Positions 1 to 9,004 are shown, counted from the first letter of the stretch. The stretch: DNA of 64,000 bases from Streptomyces sp. NBC_00708 (GCA_036226585.1 CP108997.1:5890001-5954000); one strand, 5' to 3'. A program made the numbers and translations. Notes: generated by a model not told the origin, from the sequence alone.

Positions 1-222
1 TTCCCGAGCATGAACAGCGTGATGTGGGAGCGGCTGGCCGTACGCCGCAACGTGGACCGGCTGCGGGCGGACGGTCACGCCGTCGTGGACCCGCTGCCGG
101 CCCCCGCCTGGCAGATCGCCGCGGGCGACGTGCGTAAGAACCTGGGCCTGCCGCCACCCGCGACCGTGACAGCGGTGATTCGCGAGTTCCTGGACATGAA
201 AGTCGGCCCGCTCGGAGGCTGA
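1..222 (+). CDS. C-terminal fragment of a flavoprotein (PPC decarboxylase / LanD-EpiD fold)
   Basis: The reading frame is open from base 1, so the gene starts outside the window and only about 73 C-terminal residues are seen. They begin FPSMNSVMWERLAVRRNVDRL. The Pro/Ser-Met-Asn-x-x-Met-Trp stretch followed by an R-x-N-x-x-x-L-R-x-x-G segment and VVDP matches the substrate-binding part of homo-oligomeric flavin-containing Cys decarboxylases (phosphopantothenoylcysteine decarboxylase, and the EpiD/MrsD/TvaF type that decarboxylates peptide C-terminal Cys). The FMN-binding half is outside the window. It is followed 27 bases later by an exporter and a radical SAM gene, so a role in a peptide natural product pathway rather than in CoA synthesis is plausible. 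That is inference. The family call is fairly secure; the substrate is unknown. Confidence 0.6.
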   Translation, partial: FPSMNSVMWERLAVRRNVDRLRADGHAVVDPLPAPAWQIAAGDVRKNLGLPPPATVTAVIREFLDMKVGPLGG

Positions 223-249
223 GCGCCGGCCCCATCAGGAGGAGGACAC

Positions 250-1617
250 GTGGCACCAGCCGGACCGAGATTCCCTGCGGCAGTGACGAGCGGACCGATG
301 TCGGTGCGCGGCTTCCGGCTGCTGCTCGCCGGACAGCTCTCCTCCACGGTCGGCGACTACTGCTACGCCGTGGCGCTGCCGTGGCTGATTCTCTCCGGCG
401 ACGGCGGCCCGGTGCTGCTCGGCACCGTCCTCGCCTGTTACGGCATCCCGCGCGTCGTCACCATTCCGCTGGGCGGGGTGGTGGCCGACCGGATCGGCGG
501 CCGGCGGGTGATGCTCGCGGCCGACCTGGTGCGGGCTGTGGCCGTCGGCATCCTCGCCGTCCTCGCCTCGACCGGTACACCGACCCTGGCCCAGCTCGCG
601 CCCATCGCCGTCGTTCTGGGCGCCTGCTCCGGGGTCTTCATCCCCGCCTCGTACACCCTGCTGCCCGCGCTGCTGCCGAAGGAGGACCTTGGCCGGGGCA
701 ACGCCCTGTCCACGATGGTCAACCAGGCCGGCGGGCTCCTCGGGCCGACGGCGGGCGGTGCCCTGGTGGCCGCCTTCGACGCGGGCCCGGCACTCACGGT
801 CGACGCCGCGTCCTTCCTCGTGTCGGCGCTGGTGCTCGCCCGTATACGCACCGGCGCGGACGAGACGGACGCGGACGCGCAGCAGCGGGACGGGGACGAC
901 ACCGCCGACGAGGCACCGGCCCGCACGACGTCCTTCCTCGAACTGCTGCGCCACGGAAGGCTGTTGCATGTCGTCCTGGTGGTGGCCCTCGTCTGCAACC
1001 TCGCGTTCAACGGCACGATCGAGGTGGCCCTGCCCGAACTGGCCCACCAGGGCATGGGCGCCACCGGCTACGGCGTCCTGCTGACCTGTCTGAGCCTGGG
1101 CGGCCTCGCGGGTTCGCTGGTGGCGGCCCGCAGCAGGCCGGTGGAGTCGCCCGCCTATCTCTTCGCCACCCTCGCGGTCGTCATGGGCATCGCCCTGGGC
1201 GCGGTGCCGTACGCCGGCGGCCTGCCCGGTGCCGCGGCGTGCGTCTGCGTCTACGCGCTGGCCAGCGGCTGGCAGAACATCGTCGTGGTGACGATGCTTC
1301 AGGTCTGGGCCCCCTCGGCGCTCATCGGCCGTGTCATGAGCCTGGTCATGCTGGCCGTCATGGGCACCTTCCCGGTCTCCGTCGCGGTGGCCGGTTTTGG
1401 GGTACGCCACCTCGGCGCCGCCCCCTTCTTCCCGGTGGCGGGCGCGGCCATCGCCGTGTCCGTCCTGGGCGCGCTCACCCAGCGAGCCTTCCGCGACCAC
1501 CGTGCCGGCACCGAGTACGCCCCACCGGCCCCCGTACCGGTGGAGGCGCCTGCGGTCGTGCCGGCCGCCCGCTCCACGCAACCACGCCAGGACAACAGTC
1601 AGGAGTCACAGCGATGA
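250..1617 (+). CDS. MFS exporter (EntS/MFS_3-like)
   Basis: A 455-residue integral membrane protein with about 12 hydrophobic segments. The loop after TM2 carries the MFS motif-A pattern GGVVADRIGGRRVML (about residues 75-90). The central hydrophilic loop (about 195-225) is rich in Asp/Glu. Length and pattern fit the EntS/macrolide-efflux type MFS_3 group of proton-driven exporters. The GTG start is preceded by AGGAGGAGG at about 238-246. The stop overlaps the ATG of the radical SAM gene (ATGA at 1614-1617), so the two are translationally coupled. Its likely job is export of the product of this small left-hand gene set, or self-resistance. The substrate cannot be read from the sequence. The C-terminal tail of about 40 residues is Pro/Ala-rich and probably disordered. 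Confidence 0.85.
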   Translation: MAPAGPRFPAAVTSGPMSVRGFRLLLAGQLSSTVGDYCYAVALPWLILSGDGGPVLLGTVLACYGIPRVVTIPLGGVVADRIGGRRVMLAADLVRAVAVGILAVLASTGTPTLAQLAPIAVVLGACSGVFIPASYTLLPALLPKEDLGRGNALSTMVNQAGGLLGPTAGGALVAAFDAGPALTVDAASFLVSALVLARIRTGADETDADAQQRDGDDTADEAPARTTSFLELLRHGRLLHVVLVVALVCNLAFNGTIEVALPELAHQGMGATGYGVLLTCLSLGGLAGSLVAARSRPVESPAYLFATLAVVMGIALGAVPYAGGLPGAAACVCVYALASGWQNIVVVTMLQVWAPSALIGRVMSLVMLAVMGTFPVSVAVAGFGVRHLGAAPFFPVAGAAIAVSVLGALTQRAFRDHRAGTEYAPPAPVPVEAPAVVPAARSTQPRQDNSQESQR

Positions 1618-3815
1618 GCGTGTTCGTCCCGTTGGGCATGCCGCGGTTCGAGGGGGAGCCCGACCACGGCCGGCGGCCGGGCCGGGGCACCGGCAACACC
1701 GCGTACCTGCTGGTCAATCCACCGGTGACCGACCCGACGACCGCCTACCACTCGATCCCGTACCTCGTGGGCGCCGCCCGGGAGGCCGGCCACACCGAGT
1801 ACGCCTGCGTGGACGCCAACCTCGACGCCTTCACCTACCTGGCTGACCCGGAGCGCTTCGGCGCCGCGCTCGCCGCCGCCCGCCGCCTCCGCGCCGAGAT
1901 CGAGACCAGGTCCGCGGCCCCGCGCCGGCACGACGAGATCCGCTACCGGCAGGCCCTGGCAGCCGAGGGCCTGACCGCGACCTCGGCCCGGGACGCGATC
2001 GGCGTGTTCCAGGACCCCGAGCACTTCTACCACCCCCCGACCTACGCCCAGGCGGTCGCGGTGATGAGCCGGTGGTGGGACCTGATCGCCCTGGGGATGC
2101 CGCCCGGCACGGCCGACGGCTTCTCCATGCGGGTGAAGTCCGCGGTCAACCTGTGCAGCACGGCGGATCTGTCCGACCCGGCGGTCCCGGCGGCCGTGGC
2201 CCGCCCTTTCGAGGGCTACTTCGCCGACGAGTTCGTCCCGAGGCTGCGCGAGCGCCCGTGGGCGGTGGTGGGCCTGTCCGTCAACTACACCAGCCAGCTG
2301 CCCGTCGCGCTCCGGATGGCCCGCCTGATCCGGACCGTCCTGCCCGAAACGGTGATCGTCTTCGGCGGCACCGAGGTCGGTGACGTGGTCAAGTACGCCC
2401 CGGGCCCCGAGGCCCCCTGGCGCGTCTTCCAGGACGCCGACCTGATCGTCCCCGGCGAGGGCGAGGCCGCCCTCATCGGCATCCTCGACGCGGTCGGCAA
2501 CGGCGCGGTCCGGGGCGGGGACGCCTTCGAGGCCATCGGCGGCGTGATGACCAGGAGCCGGCCGGCCCCCGACATCGCGTACGGCAGCGTGGCGACGCTC
2601 GCCTCCCCGGCGTACGACGTGTGGGAATGGGAGCGCTACTGGGCACCCGAGCCGGTGATCCTCTACAGCCCGACCAGGGGCTGCTACTGGAACAAGTGCA
2701 CTTTCTGCGACTACGGCCTCAACACCGACCGGCCGACCTCCCCCTCGCGCGAGCGCCCCGTCGACGCTGTCCTGGCGGACCTGCGGGAGGCGAGCCGCTA
2801 CGCCAGGACCCTCTACTTCGCGGTGGACGCCATGTCCCCCCGCTATCTGCGCACCCTCGCCGCCGCCCTCGCGGACTCCTCCCTGGACCTGCGGTGGGCC
2901 GCCGAACTGAGGCTGGAACGTACTTTCCCCAAGCGCGCCGTCGGTGAACTCCTCGCGGCCTCCGGCTGCGTCGCCGTCTCCTTCGGCTACGAGTCCGGCA
3001 CCCAGCGGGTCCTCGACCTCATCGACAAGGGGGTGAAGATCGACGTCGTCCCCGACGTCCTGGCCGAGCTGGCGCGCAACGGCATCGCCGCCCAGATGAT
3101 GGGCTTCACCGGCTTCCCCACCGAGACCCGGGAGGAGGCGCTGGCGACGTATGAGTTCCTCCAGCACCACGAGAAGCTGTGGACCACCTCGGGCATCGGG
3201 GTCTTCTCGCTGACGCCCGGCTCCATAGTGGCCAAGGACCCCGGCCGCTTCGGGATCGAGCTGATGCCGCTGTCCGCGTCCGACGACATCCGGCGCTACG
3301 TGCCCTGGCGGGACCGGGAGTCCGGCGAGGTCCACTGGCCGGTGCCGGAGGACGAGCGGATTCCCCGCGAGTACATAACCGGCAACCGCAGGGTCAGCTT
3401 CGACCGGCCGTTCGTCGGCGGCATCGACTCCGCGCACAGCCTGCTGTACTACGCGCGCTTCGGCCGGGGACTGCTGCCCGAGGCCCCCGAGGGCGCCGGC
3501 CGCGAGGGGGAGCCCCGGGTCCGCCTGGTCGAGGAGCCGGTGGTGAGCGTCCCGTTCGCCTCCCTCGACGAACTGACGGGCGTCGACGACCTGATGACCG
3601 AGGTGGGCCGCAGGAGCAGGGCGCACCTCGACACGACGTCCGGCGCGTACGGGGACTGGCTGGACGGGCCCGGCACGGCACGCCCCGGCGCCTGCGGTGT
3701 CCTGGTCATGGCCCACGGCGACCTCGTCGAGGTGCCCGCCGGCGTGGACTTCGGCACGGACAACGCCCTGACCCGTGCCCTGCGCCTGATGCTGGCGACC
3801 CAGGCCCGGGTCTGA
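1614..3815 (+). CDS. B12-binding-type radical SAM protein
   Basis: A 733-residue protein starting at the ATG that overlaps the exporter stop. The N-terminal part (about 30-280) has the alpha/beta pattern of a cobalamin-binding-like domain, including VVGLSVNYTSQ and VIVFGGTEVG. The radical SAM core begins at about residue 350 with GCYWNKCTFCDYGLN: cysteines at 357, 362 and 365, i.e. CX4CX2C instead of the textbook CX3CX2C. Downstream are core strands such as VSFGYESGTQRVLDLIDKG. The family does SAM/4Fe-4S radical chemistry, often C-methylation or peptide maturation. I cannot name the substrate. No classical B12 DXHXXG motif is evident, so cobalamin use is uncertain. The neighbouring flavoprotein fragment and exporter suggest a small specialised pathway. 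Confidence 0.8.
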   Translation: MSVFVPLGMPRFEGEPDHGRRPGRGTGNTAYLLVNPPVTDPTTAYHSIPYLVGAAREAGHTEYACVDANLDAFTYLADPERFGAALAAARRLRAEIETRSAAPRRHDEIRYRQALAAEGLTATSARDAIGVFQDPEHFYHPPTYAQAVAVMSRWWDLIALGMPPGTADGFSMRVKSAVNLCSTADLSDPAVPAAVARPFEGYFADEFVPRLRERPWAVVGLSVNYTSQLPVALRMARLIRTVLPETVIVFGGTEVGDVVKYAPGPEAPWRVFQDADLIVPGEGEAALIGILDAVGNGAVRGGDAFEAIGGVMTRSRPAPDIAYGSVATLASPAYDVWEWERYWAPEPVILYSPTRGCYWNKCTFCDYGLNTDRPTSPSRERPVDAVLADLREASRYARTLYFAVDAMSPRYLRTLAAALADSSLDLRWAAELRLERTFPKRAVGELLAASGCVAVSFGYESGTQRVLDLIDKGVKIDVVPDVLAELARNGIAAQMMGFTGFPTETREEALATYEFLQHHEKLWTTSGIGVFSLTPGSIVAKDPGRFGIELMPLSASDDIRRYVPWRDRESGEVHWPVPEDERIPREYITGNRRVSFDRPFVGGIDSAHSLLYYARFGRGLLPEAPEGAGREGEPRVRLVEEPVVSVPFASLDELTGVDDLMTEVGRRSRAHLDTTSGAYGDWLDGPGTARPGACGVLVMAHGDLVEVPAGVDFGTDNALTRALRLMLATQARV

Positions 3816-3843
3816 GGTCTCCCGGAGCGGCCGGGCCGGGACG

Positions 3844-3866
3844 ATTGAGACGCCGCGCGTCTCGAT
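3844..3866 (+). terminator. Hairpin after the radical SAM gene
   Basis: Inverted repeat attgagacgc (3844-3853), 3-base loop, gcgtctcgat (3857-3866), with one G-T wobble, 28 bases after the radical SAM stop. There is no T-tract, which is usual for Streptomyces. It would separate the exporter/radical SAM unit from the thiolase. Confidence 0.5.
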
Positions 3867-3956
3867 TCCGGGGCAACCGGGTATTGGACCGGTCCGGCCG
3901 CCGGGTGCGAGGGTCGTGCCGGACCCCTGTCCTTGGACCCCCGGAAAGGCCGCGCC

Positions 3957-5183
3957 GTGCCCGACGCCCTCGATGTCGTGATCTGCGAACCCCTGCGTAC
4001 CCCCATCGGCCGCTTCGGCGGGGTGTTCGCCGGGGAGAAGCCGGCCGCCCTCGCCGCCCGCGTCATCGCCGAGGTCGTCGCCCGGACCGGCGTCGACCCG
4101 GACCGGGTCGACGAGGTGATCCTCGGTCACTCCTACCCCTCGGCCGAGGCCCCCGCGATCGGCCGGGTCGCCGCCCTGGACGCCGGGCTCCCGCAGTCGG
4201 TGACCGGCCTCCAGACCGACCGCCGCTGCGGCTCCGGGCTCCAGGCGGTCCTGGACGCGGCCATGCAGATCAGCACCGGGTTCAGCGAGGTCGTCATCGC
4301 GGGCGGCGTCGACGTGATGAGCGGCGCCCCCTACTACACGCACGACGGGCGCTGGGGCATCAAGGGCCCCGGCCTCCAGCTCCACGACGCTCTCGCCCGG
4401 GGCCGGGTCACCGCCGGCGGCGTCCACCACCCGGTGCCCGGCGGCATGATCGAGACCGCCGAGAACCTGCGCCGCGCGTACGGGATCAGCCGGGAGGACC
4501 AGGACGCGCTGGCCCTGCGCTCGCAGCGGCGGGCCGGTCTGGCCGCCGCCGAGGGCCGGTACGAGAAGGAGACCGTCCCCGTCACCGTGAGGAGCCGGAA
4601 GGGCGAGACGGTGGTCACCGCCGACGAGCACCCCCGCCCCGACACCACCGCCGAACAGCTCGCGGCGCTCCGCCCGGTGATGCTGAAGTCCGACCCGGAG
4701 GCCACCGTCACCGCGGGCAACGCCAGCGGCCAGAACGACGCGGCGGCGGCCTGCCTGGTGACGAGCGCCGCCACCGCCGAACGGCTCGGCCTCACCCCGC
4801 TGGTCCGGCTGGTCTCCTTCGCCCGCGCCGGGGTGCCCGCCGCCACGATGGGCCTCGGGCCCGTCCCCGCGACCCGGGCCGCGCTCGGCCGCGCCGGGCT
4901 CACGCTCGACGACCTCGACCTGATCGAGCTGAACGAGGCGTTCGCCGCCCAGGTCCTGGCCTGTACCCGGGAGATGGGCCTCGGCGAGAAGGACCACGAG
5001 GAGCGGATCAACGTGAACGGCTCCGGCGTCTCGCTGGGCCACCCGGTCGGCGCGACCGGCGCCCGTATCCTCGCCACCCTCAGCCGGGAGCTGCACCGCC
5101 GCGAGGCCCGCTACGGCCTGGAGACCATGTGCATCGGCGGCGGCCAGGGCCTCGCCGCGGTCTTCGAGCGCATCGCGCCCTGA
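3957..5183 (+). CDS. Thiolase (acetyl-CoA C-acetyltransferase / 3-ketoacyl-CoA thiolase)
   Basis: A 408-residue thiolase-superfamily enzyme. The nucleophilic cysteine is C91 in RRCGSGLQAV, the catalytic His is H362 in GHPVGATGARI and the second Cys is C392 in MCIGGGQG, all in the usual positions. It catalyses reversible Claisen condensation or thiolysis of acyl-CoAs. I chose GTG 3957 because family members start close to the DALDVVICEPLRTPIGRFGG stretch and a GGAAAGG lies just upstream. A start 24 bases earlier is possible. The motifs are intact, so this is an active-type thiolase rather than an SCP2-like degenerate. It could serve general metabolism or supply acyl-CoA to the neighbouring clusters; position alone does not decide. 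Confidence 0.88.
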   Translation: MPDALDVVICEPLRTPIGRFGGVFAGEKPAALAARVIAEVVARTGVDPDRVDEVILGHSYPSAEAPAIGRVAALDAGLPQSVTGLQTDRRCGSGLQAVLDAAMQISTGFSEVVIAGGVDVMSGAPYYTHDGRWGIKGPGLQLHDALARGRVTAGGVHHPVPGGMIETAENLRRAYGISREDQDALALRSQRRAGLAAAEGRYEKETVPVTVRSRKGETVVTADEHPRPDTTAEQLAALRPVMLKSDPEATVTAGNASGQNDAAAACLVTSAATAERLGLTPLVRLVSFARAGVPAATMGLGPVPATRAALGRAGLTLDDLDLIELNEAFAAQVLACTREMGLGEKDHEERINVNGSGVSLGHPVGATGARILATLSRELHRREARYGLETMCIGGGQGLAAVFERIAP

Positions 5184-5205
5184 CCGGGCCGGGGACGGGG
5201 GAGTC

Positions 5206-5727
5206 CTACTCCGCCCCCGGACCGAAGTCCTCCGTGAAGTAGCTGTCGTGGCGGACGCGGAACCGCTTCAGCTCCTCGGGCCCGCGCTGCGACATCTCCG
5301 CGACCTGCTCGAAGTACTCCTCGCGCGGGGCGCCCGGCGAGAACAGCATGAGCATCGACATCGGCTCGTCGGTCACGTTCTTGAAGGCGTGCAGCCCGCC
5401 GACGGGCACGTACAGGAAGTCGCCCGTCCGGCCGGTGACCCACTTCTCGCCGTTGTAGAGCTCGATCTCGCCGGAGAGCACATAGAACGACTCCGACATC
5501 GCGCGGTGGAAGTGGGTCTTCGCCCCGGCGGACCGCGCGGCCAGATCCACCTTGTACAGCCCGAATTCGCCGCCGGTGGAGTCGTTGGTGGCGAGGTAGT
5601 GGGTGGCACCGCCGCCGGGCGAGGAGATGTCGGGCGGGGTGTCGGCCGGCCGGAAGAGGGCGTTCACCTCACCCGTGGCGCCGAGGTAGCGGGGCTCCGG
5701 GTACTCCAGGTGTTCCGGGTACGACAT
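5206..5727 (-). CDS. Cupin-domain protein
   Basis: A 173-residue single-domain cupin. Motif 1 reads KTHFHRAMSESFYVLSGEIE with the H-x-H and Glu metal ligands, and motif 2 reads GDFLYVPVGGLHAF with the third His. A metal-dependent small-molecule enzyme or a quercetinase/dioxygenase-like role is therefore possible; no substrate is evident. The ATG start is preceded by AAGGAGCG. It converges on the thiolase gene with 22 bases between stops, and is isolated from the nan operon upstream by a strong hairpin, so it is probably transcribed alone from the 5728-5813 gap. Confidence 0.8.
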   Translation of the reverse strand: MSYPEHLEYPEPRYLGATGEVNALFRPADTPPDISSPGGGATHYLATNDSTGGEFGLYKVDLAARSAGAKTHFHRAMSESFYVLSGEIELYNGEKWVTGRTGDFLYVPVGGLHAFKNVTDEPMSMLMLFSPGAPREEYFEQVAEMSQRGPEELKRFRVRHDSYFTEDFGPGAE

Positions 5728-5813
5728 GATGCGCTCCTTCCGAAGAGGTGCACCCACCATGGCCCCCGCCCCGGACGGGCGGCATCCGGCTCGCGGACGA
5801 TCTTGTGCGGGGC

Positions 5814-5841
5814 GGGGACCAGGCCCTTGGGCCGGGTCCCC
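5814..5841 (-). terminator. Terminator of the nan operon
   Basis: Strong stem-loop: GGGGACC, A, GGCCC, 2-base loop TT, GGGCC, G, GGTCCCC. It pairs 12 bp with one internal A/G mismatch, 15 bases past the nanT stop in the leftward direction. No T-run. It defines the end of the nanA-K-E-T unit. Confidence 0.7.
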
Positions 5842-5855
5842 GGCCGACCATCGTC

Positions 5856-7313
5856 CTACTGCTTCACGGGCACCGGCTGGTCCGCCGCGGGTCCCGCCGC
5901 CAGGTGGTCGTCCTCGGCGTCCGGGTCCGTCAGCCGGTTCAGCCGGGCCGGCACGTCGAAGCCGACCAGCAGCACCACGATCACCGTTCCCGCGAAGGTC
6001 AGTACGGCGAGCGCCTGCCCGAGGCTCATCCCGGAGGCCAGATGCGCGCCGAGGACCGGGGCGACCGCCCCGCCGAGCGCGCCCACGTTGTACGTGAAAC
6101 CGAGCGCCGCGCCCCGGCTGCGGGTCGGGAAGTGGCCGCCGATGTAGCGGGGGAGCAGCCCGGAGATGCCGAAGCTGGTCGCCTGGAGCAGGAAGAGCAG
6201 ACCGCCGAGGAGCAGCAGGTTGTCCTCCACCGCGAAGACCGGGTAGACGAAGGCGAGCGAGGCCAGCAGCGTCAGCGCGTACGCCTTCTTCGTACCGATC
6301 CAGTCGCCGAGGAAGCCGGCCGTCCAGCAGCCCACCATGGTGCCGAAGCCCGCGAAGTAGAGGACATCGGTGACCTGGCTCGTCGAGTAGCCCAGCTCCG
6401 TCTTCAGGTAGGTGGGCAGCAGGGCCTGGATCGGCCAGGAGTAGAGGAACGCGAAGAACAGCGTCACGATCATCGACAGGTACAGCACCCAGCCGCGCTT
6501 CCCGCCCAGCTGCACCGCGAGCGCGGCGAGCGAGAGCCCGGCGACCACCGACAGCACCGGCACCATTCCGGCGCCGCCCGGCGTGAAGACGAGGAACAGC
6601 GAGAGCGTGGCGACGGCCACCAGGACCGTGTTGACGGTCGCCAGGCGCGCGGTCCGGAACAGCGGCCGGAACGGATTGGGCTTCGCGCCCTCGTCCGCGA
6701 CGGACTCCGTCCACTCCTCGGCCTCCGGCAGCGCCCGCCGCATCCACAGCGCGATGGCGATCGGGATCAGGCCGAGGTAGAACATCCAGCGCCAGCCGAG
6801 CGAGGGCACCACCCAGTCGTAGACCTGGGCGGCCAGCACCGAACCCACCGAGAAGCCGGAGATCAGGAAGCCGCTGGCCCGGTTGCGCAGTGCGGCCGGC
6901 CAGCTCTCCATGACGTACGTGGAGCTGGCGCTGTACTCGCCGGCCATGCCCATGCCGATGGCCAGCCGGGCGGCGAACAGGCTGGTGTAGTTCCACGCGA
7001 ACCCGCAGGCGAAGGTGCCCAGCGAGTACAGCAGGATGCTCGCCACCATCGACAGCTTGCGGCCGTAGCGGTCGCCGAGGGCGCCGAGCACCGCGCCGCC
7101 GAGCCAGCGGGTGATGAAGGCACCGGAGATCAGGCTGGCCGCCTGCACCGTGCTCAGCCCGAAGTCGTCACTGATCTCGGTCAGGACGAGGGTGATCAGC
7201 ACGAAGTCGAAGCCGTCGAGTACATAGCCGATCCAGGCGGCGAAGAACGACTTCCACTGGGTGCGGCTCACCTGGCGGTACCAGGGAGGCGTGGGGGGTG
7301 TGGTGGTGTGCAC
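5856..7313 (-). CDS. nanT: MFS sialic acid / acylated amino-sugar transporter (NanT-like)
   Basis: A 485-residue MFS symporter with about 12-14 hydrophobic segments. The N-terminal block YVLDGFDFVLITLVLTEI, then GALGDRYGRK (motif A) and RLAIGMGMAGEYSASSTYV, is the pattern of metabolite:H+ symporters that includes NanT (sialate) and the aromatic acid/ShiA group. A conserved GEY segment is typical of these carriers. It is last in the operon with nanA, nanK and nanE, 63 bases after nanE, so import of N-acetylneuraminate or a related acylamino sugar is the best reading. Naming rests on context as much as on the protein; another sugar acid is possible. A terminator hairpin follows directly. Confidence 0.75.
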   Translation of the reverse strand: MHTTTPPTPPWYRQVSRTQWKSFFAAWIGYVLDGFDFVLITLVLTEISDDFGLSTVQAASLISGAFITRWLGGAVLGALGDRYGRKLSMVASILLYSLGTFACGFAWNYTSLFAARLAIGMGMAGEYSASSTYVMESWPAALRNRASGFLISGFSVGSVLAAQVYDWVVPSLGWRWMFYLGLIPIAIALWMRRALPEAEEWTESVADEGAKPNPFRPLFRTARLATVNTVLVAVATLSLFLVFTPGGAGMVPVLSVVAGLSLAALAVQLGGKRGWVLYLSMIVTLFFAFLYSWPIQALLPTYLKTELGYSTSQVTDVLYFAGFGTMVGCWTAGFLGDWIGTKKAYALTLLASLAFVYPVFAVEDNLLLLGGLLFLLQATSFGISGLLPRYIGGHFPTRSRGAALGFTYNVGALGGAVAPVLGAHLASGMSLGQALAVLTFAGTVIVVLLVGFDVPARLNRLTDPDAEDDHLAAGPAADQPVPVKQ

Positions 7314-7376
7314 GGTGACTCCAGGATGCGGGACGGTGCTCGCCCTTGAACAGCCGTCCCGCGGAACGGGGGCAGG

Positions 7377-8057
7377 TCAGCGCTGAGCGATCGCCGCGAC
7401 GAAGCGGGCGGTGAGGGCGGTGGGCGCGGTGATGGCGGTGCCGACGACGACGCTGTGCGCGCCGCGTGCCAGGGCCTCGGCCGCGTCCTCGGGGGTGTGG
7501 ATACGGCCTTCGGCGACGACGGGTACGTCGATCGCGGCGGCGAGCCGTTCGACCAGGTCCAGATCGGGACCGGTCCGCTTCGGCTGTCCCGGCACATAGC
7601 CGGACAGGGTCGTGGAGACGAAGTCCGCGCCGAGACCGGCCGCGGTGACGCCCTCGGCGAGGGTGGAGACGTCGGCCATGACGAGGGCGCCGGCCGCGTG
7701 GACGGCCTCGACCAGCTCGGCGAACGTCGAGCCGTCGGGGCGCGGCCGGTCGGTGGCGTCCGCCGCGACGACCGCCGCGCCGGCCTCCGCGACCGCCAGG
7801 GCGTGCCGGACGGTCGGCGTGATGTACACGCCCTCGTCGCCGTCCTTCCACAGCCCGATGACCGGCAGGTCCACGGCGGCCGTGATCGCGGCGACGACCT
7901 CGGGCTCGTTGGCCCGGATCGCCGCGCCGCCGCCGGCCACGGCCGACCGCGCGAGCCGTACCAGCGTGGCGGTCTCGCGCATCGGGTCGCCGGGGGGCGC
8001 CTGGCAGGACACGATCAGCTTGCCCCGGAGGGTGGTGGCGAGTTCCTGTGCGGTCAT
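7377..8057 (-). CDS. nanE: N-acylmannosamine/N-acylglucosamine-6-phosphate 2-epimerase
   Basis: A 226-residue (beta/alpha)8 enzyme. The segments LIVSCQAPPGDPM, GGGAAIRANEPEVV, LPVIGLWKDGDEG, VVAADATDRPRPDG and VPVVAEGRIHTPEDA are hallmarks of NanE, which converts N-acetylmannosamine-6-P to N-acetylglucosamine-6-P. The Lys of GLWKDG and the Glu of VVAEGRIH correspond to the catalytic residues of the family. Length is normal. The start codon overlaps the stop of the preceding kinase gene (ATGA), so it is translationally coupled. It is the third enzyme of the sialate catabolic set here. Confidence 0.9.
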   Translation of the reverse strand: MTAQELATTLRGKLIVSCQAPPGDPMRETATLVRLARSAVAGGGAAIRANEPEVVAAITAAVDLPVIGLWKDGDEGVYITPTVRHALAVAEAGAAVVAADATDRPRPDGSTFAELVEAVHAAGALVMADVSTLAEGVTAAGLGADFVSTTLSGYVPGQPKRTGPDLDLVERLAAAIDVPVVAEGRIHTPEDAAEALARGAHSVVVGTAITAPTALTARFVAAIAQR

Positions 8058-9004
8058 CGGAGGGCTCCCGGGTGGTGGAGGGGAAGGGTGGTGGTGAGCG
8101 CCGCCGCGCCGAGCACGGCGGCGTCGTGGCCGAACAGCGGGGCGCGTGGGACGAGCCCGCGCAGCGGCCCCATCAGCTCGGCGGCGAACGCGGCCCGCAG
8201 CGCGTCCTCGTACAGAGGGCCGATGCGCGGGACCCCGCCGCCGACGACGACCCGGTCGGGGCCGAGCGCGTTGGCGAGCCCGCCGAGTACGTGGCCGGCG
8301 GCGGACGCGCCCGTGGTGATCGCGGTGACGGCGTCCGCGTCGCCCTCGGCGGCGCGCGCGGCGACGGTCTCCAGACGGTCCACGGGGGCGCCGGCCAGCC
8401 GCGCGTAGTGGGCGGCGATGCCCGGCCCGGAGGCGATGACCTCCAGATGGCCGGTGGCCCCGCAGGTGCAGGGCAGCCCGGCCGCCTCGGGGCTCGGCAG
8501 ATGGCCCAGGTGCCCGGCGATCCCGGACGCGCCGTGCAGCATCCGCCCGTCGGCCGCGACCGCGCCGCCGACCCCGGTGCCGATGGCCGCGAACAGCAGC
8601 GAGGCGTGGCCGCCGTGCTCGGCGCGCAGGGCGTCCAGCTCCGGCCCCGCCGTGGCGCGCACGTCGTTGTCGCAGGCCACCGCGTATCCGGTGCGGTCCG
8701 CGAGCCCGGCCCCCAGCGGGGTGCCGGCCCAGCCCCGGATCGAGTCGGTGGCGCTGGTGACCCTGCCGGTACGGGGGTCGATGACACCCGCCGCCGCGAT
8801 GCCGAGCACGGTCGCGGTGCGGCCCGGGTCGACCTCGGCGACGGCCGCCGCGAGCGCGTCGAGCACCGCCGTCGCGCCGTCGCGGGCCGGGGTGGGCCGG
8901 GAGTGCCGGGCGAGCACCGTGTCGTCCGCGCCGAACAGCGCGGCGGCGATCTTCGTACCGCCCAGGTCCAGGCCGACGACCGGCCGCCGTGTCGGTGCCG
9001 TCAT
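8054..9004 (-). CDS. nanK: ROK-family N-acylmannosamine kinase
   Basis: A 316-residue ROK sugar kinase. The N-terminal phosphate-binding segment is VVGLDLGGTKIAAALFG. The ROK zinc-binding region is present as GLPCTCGATGHLEV (CXCGXXGXXE), and a second glycine-rich segment FAAIGTGVGGAV precedes it. The preceding GTG/ATG candidates upstream give an Arg-rich extension that overlaps the neighbouring gene, so I use the ATG at 9004, which overlaps the nanA stop. Its position between nanA and nanE indicates phosphorylation of N-acetylmannosamine. ROK kinases as a group also take glucose or other hexoses, so specificity is inferred from context. Confidence 0.85.
   Translation of the reverse strand: MTAPTRRPVVGLDLGGTKIAAALFGADDTVLARHSRPTPARDGATAVLDALAAAVAEVDPGRTATVLGIAAAGVIDPRTGRVTSATDSIRGWAGTPLGAGLADRTGYAVACDNDVRATAGPELDALRAEHGGHASLLFAAIGTGVGGAVAADGRMLHGASGIAGHLGHLPSPEAAGLPCTCGATGHLEVIASGPGIAAHYARLAGAPVDRLETVAARAAEGDADAVTAITTGASAAGHVLGGLANALGPDRVVVGGGVPRIGPLYEDALRAAFAAELMGPLRGLVPRAPLFGHDAAVLGAAALTTTLPLHHPGALR

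Noticed and set aside
381..1613. An N-terminal extension of the radical SAM gene overlapping the exporter
   Set aside because: The extension is Arg/Pro/Gly-rich out-of-frame exporter sequence. The ATG at 1614 overlaps the exporter stop and begins a sensible protein.
3933..3956. ATG start of the thiolase 24 bases upstream
   Set aside because: It adds MDPRKGRA, which is not family-like and would place the GGAAAGG inside the coding sequence. The GTG at 3957 fits better.
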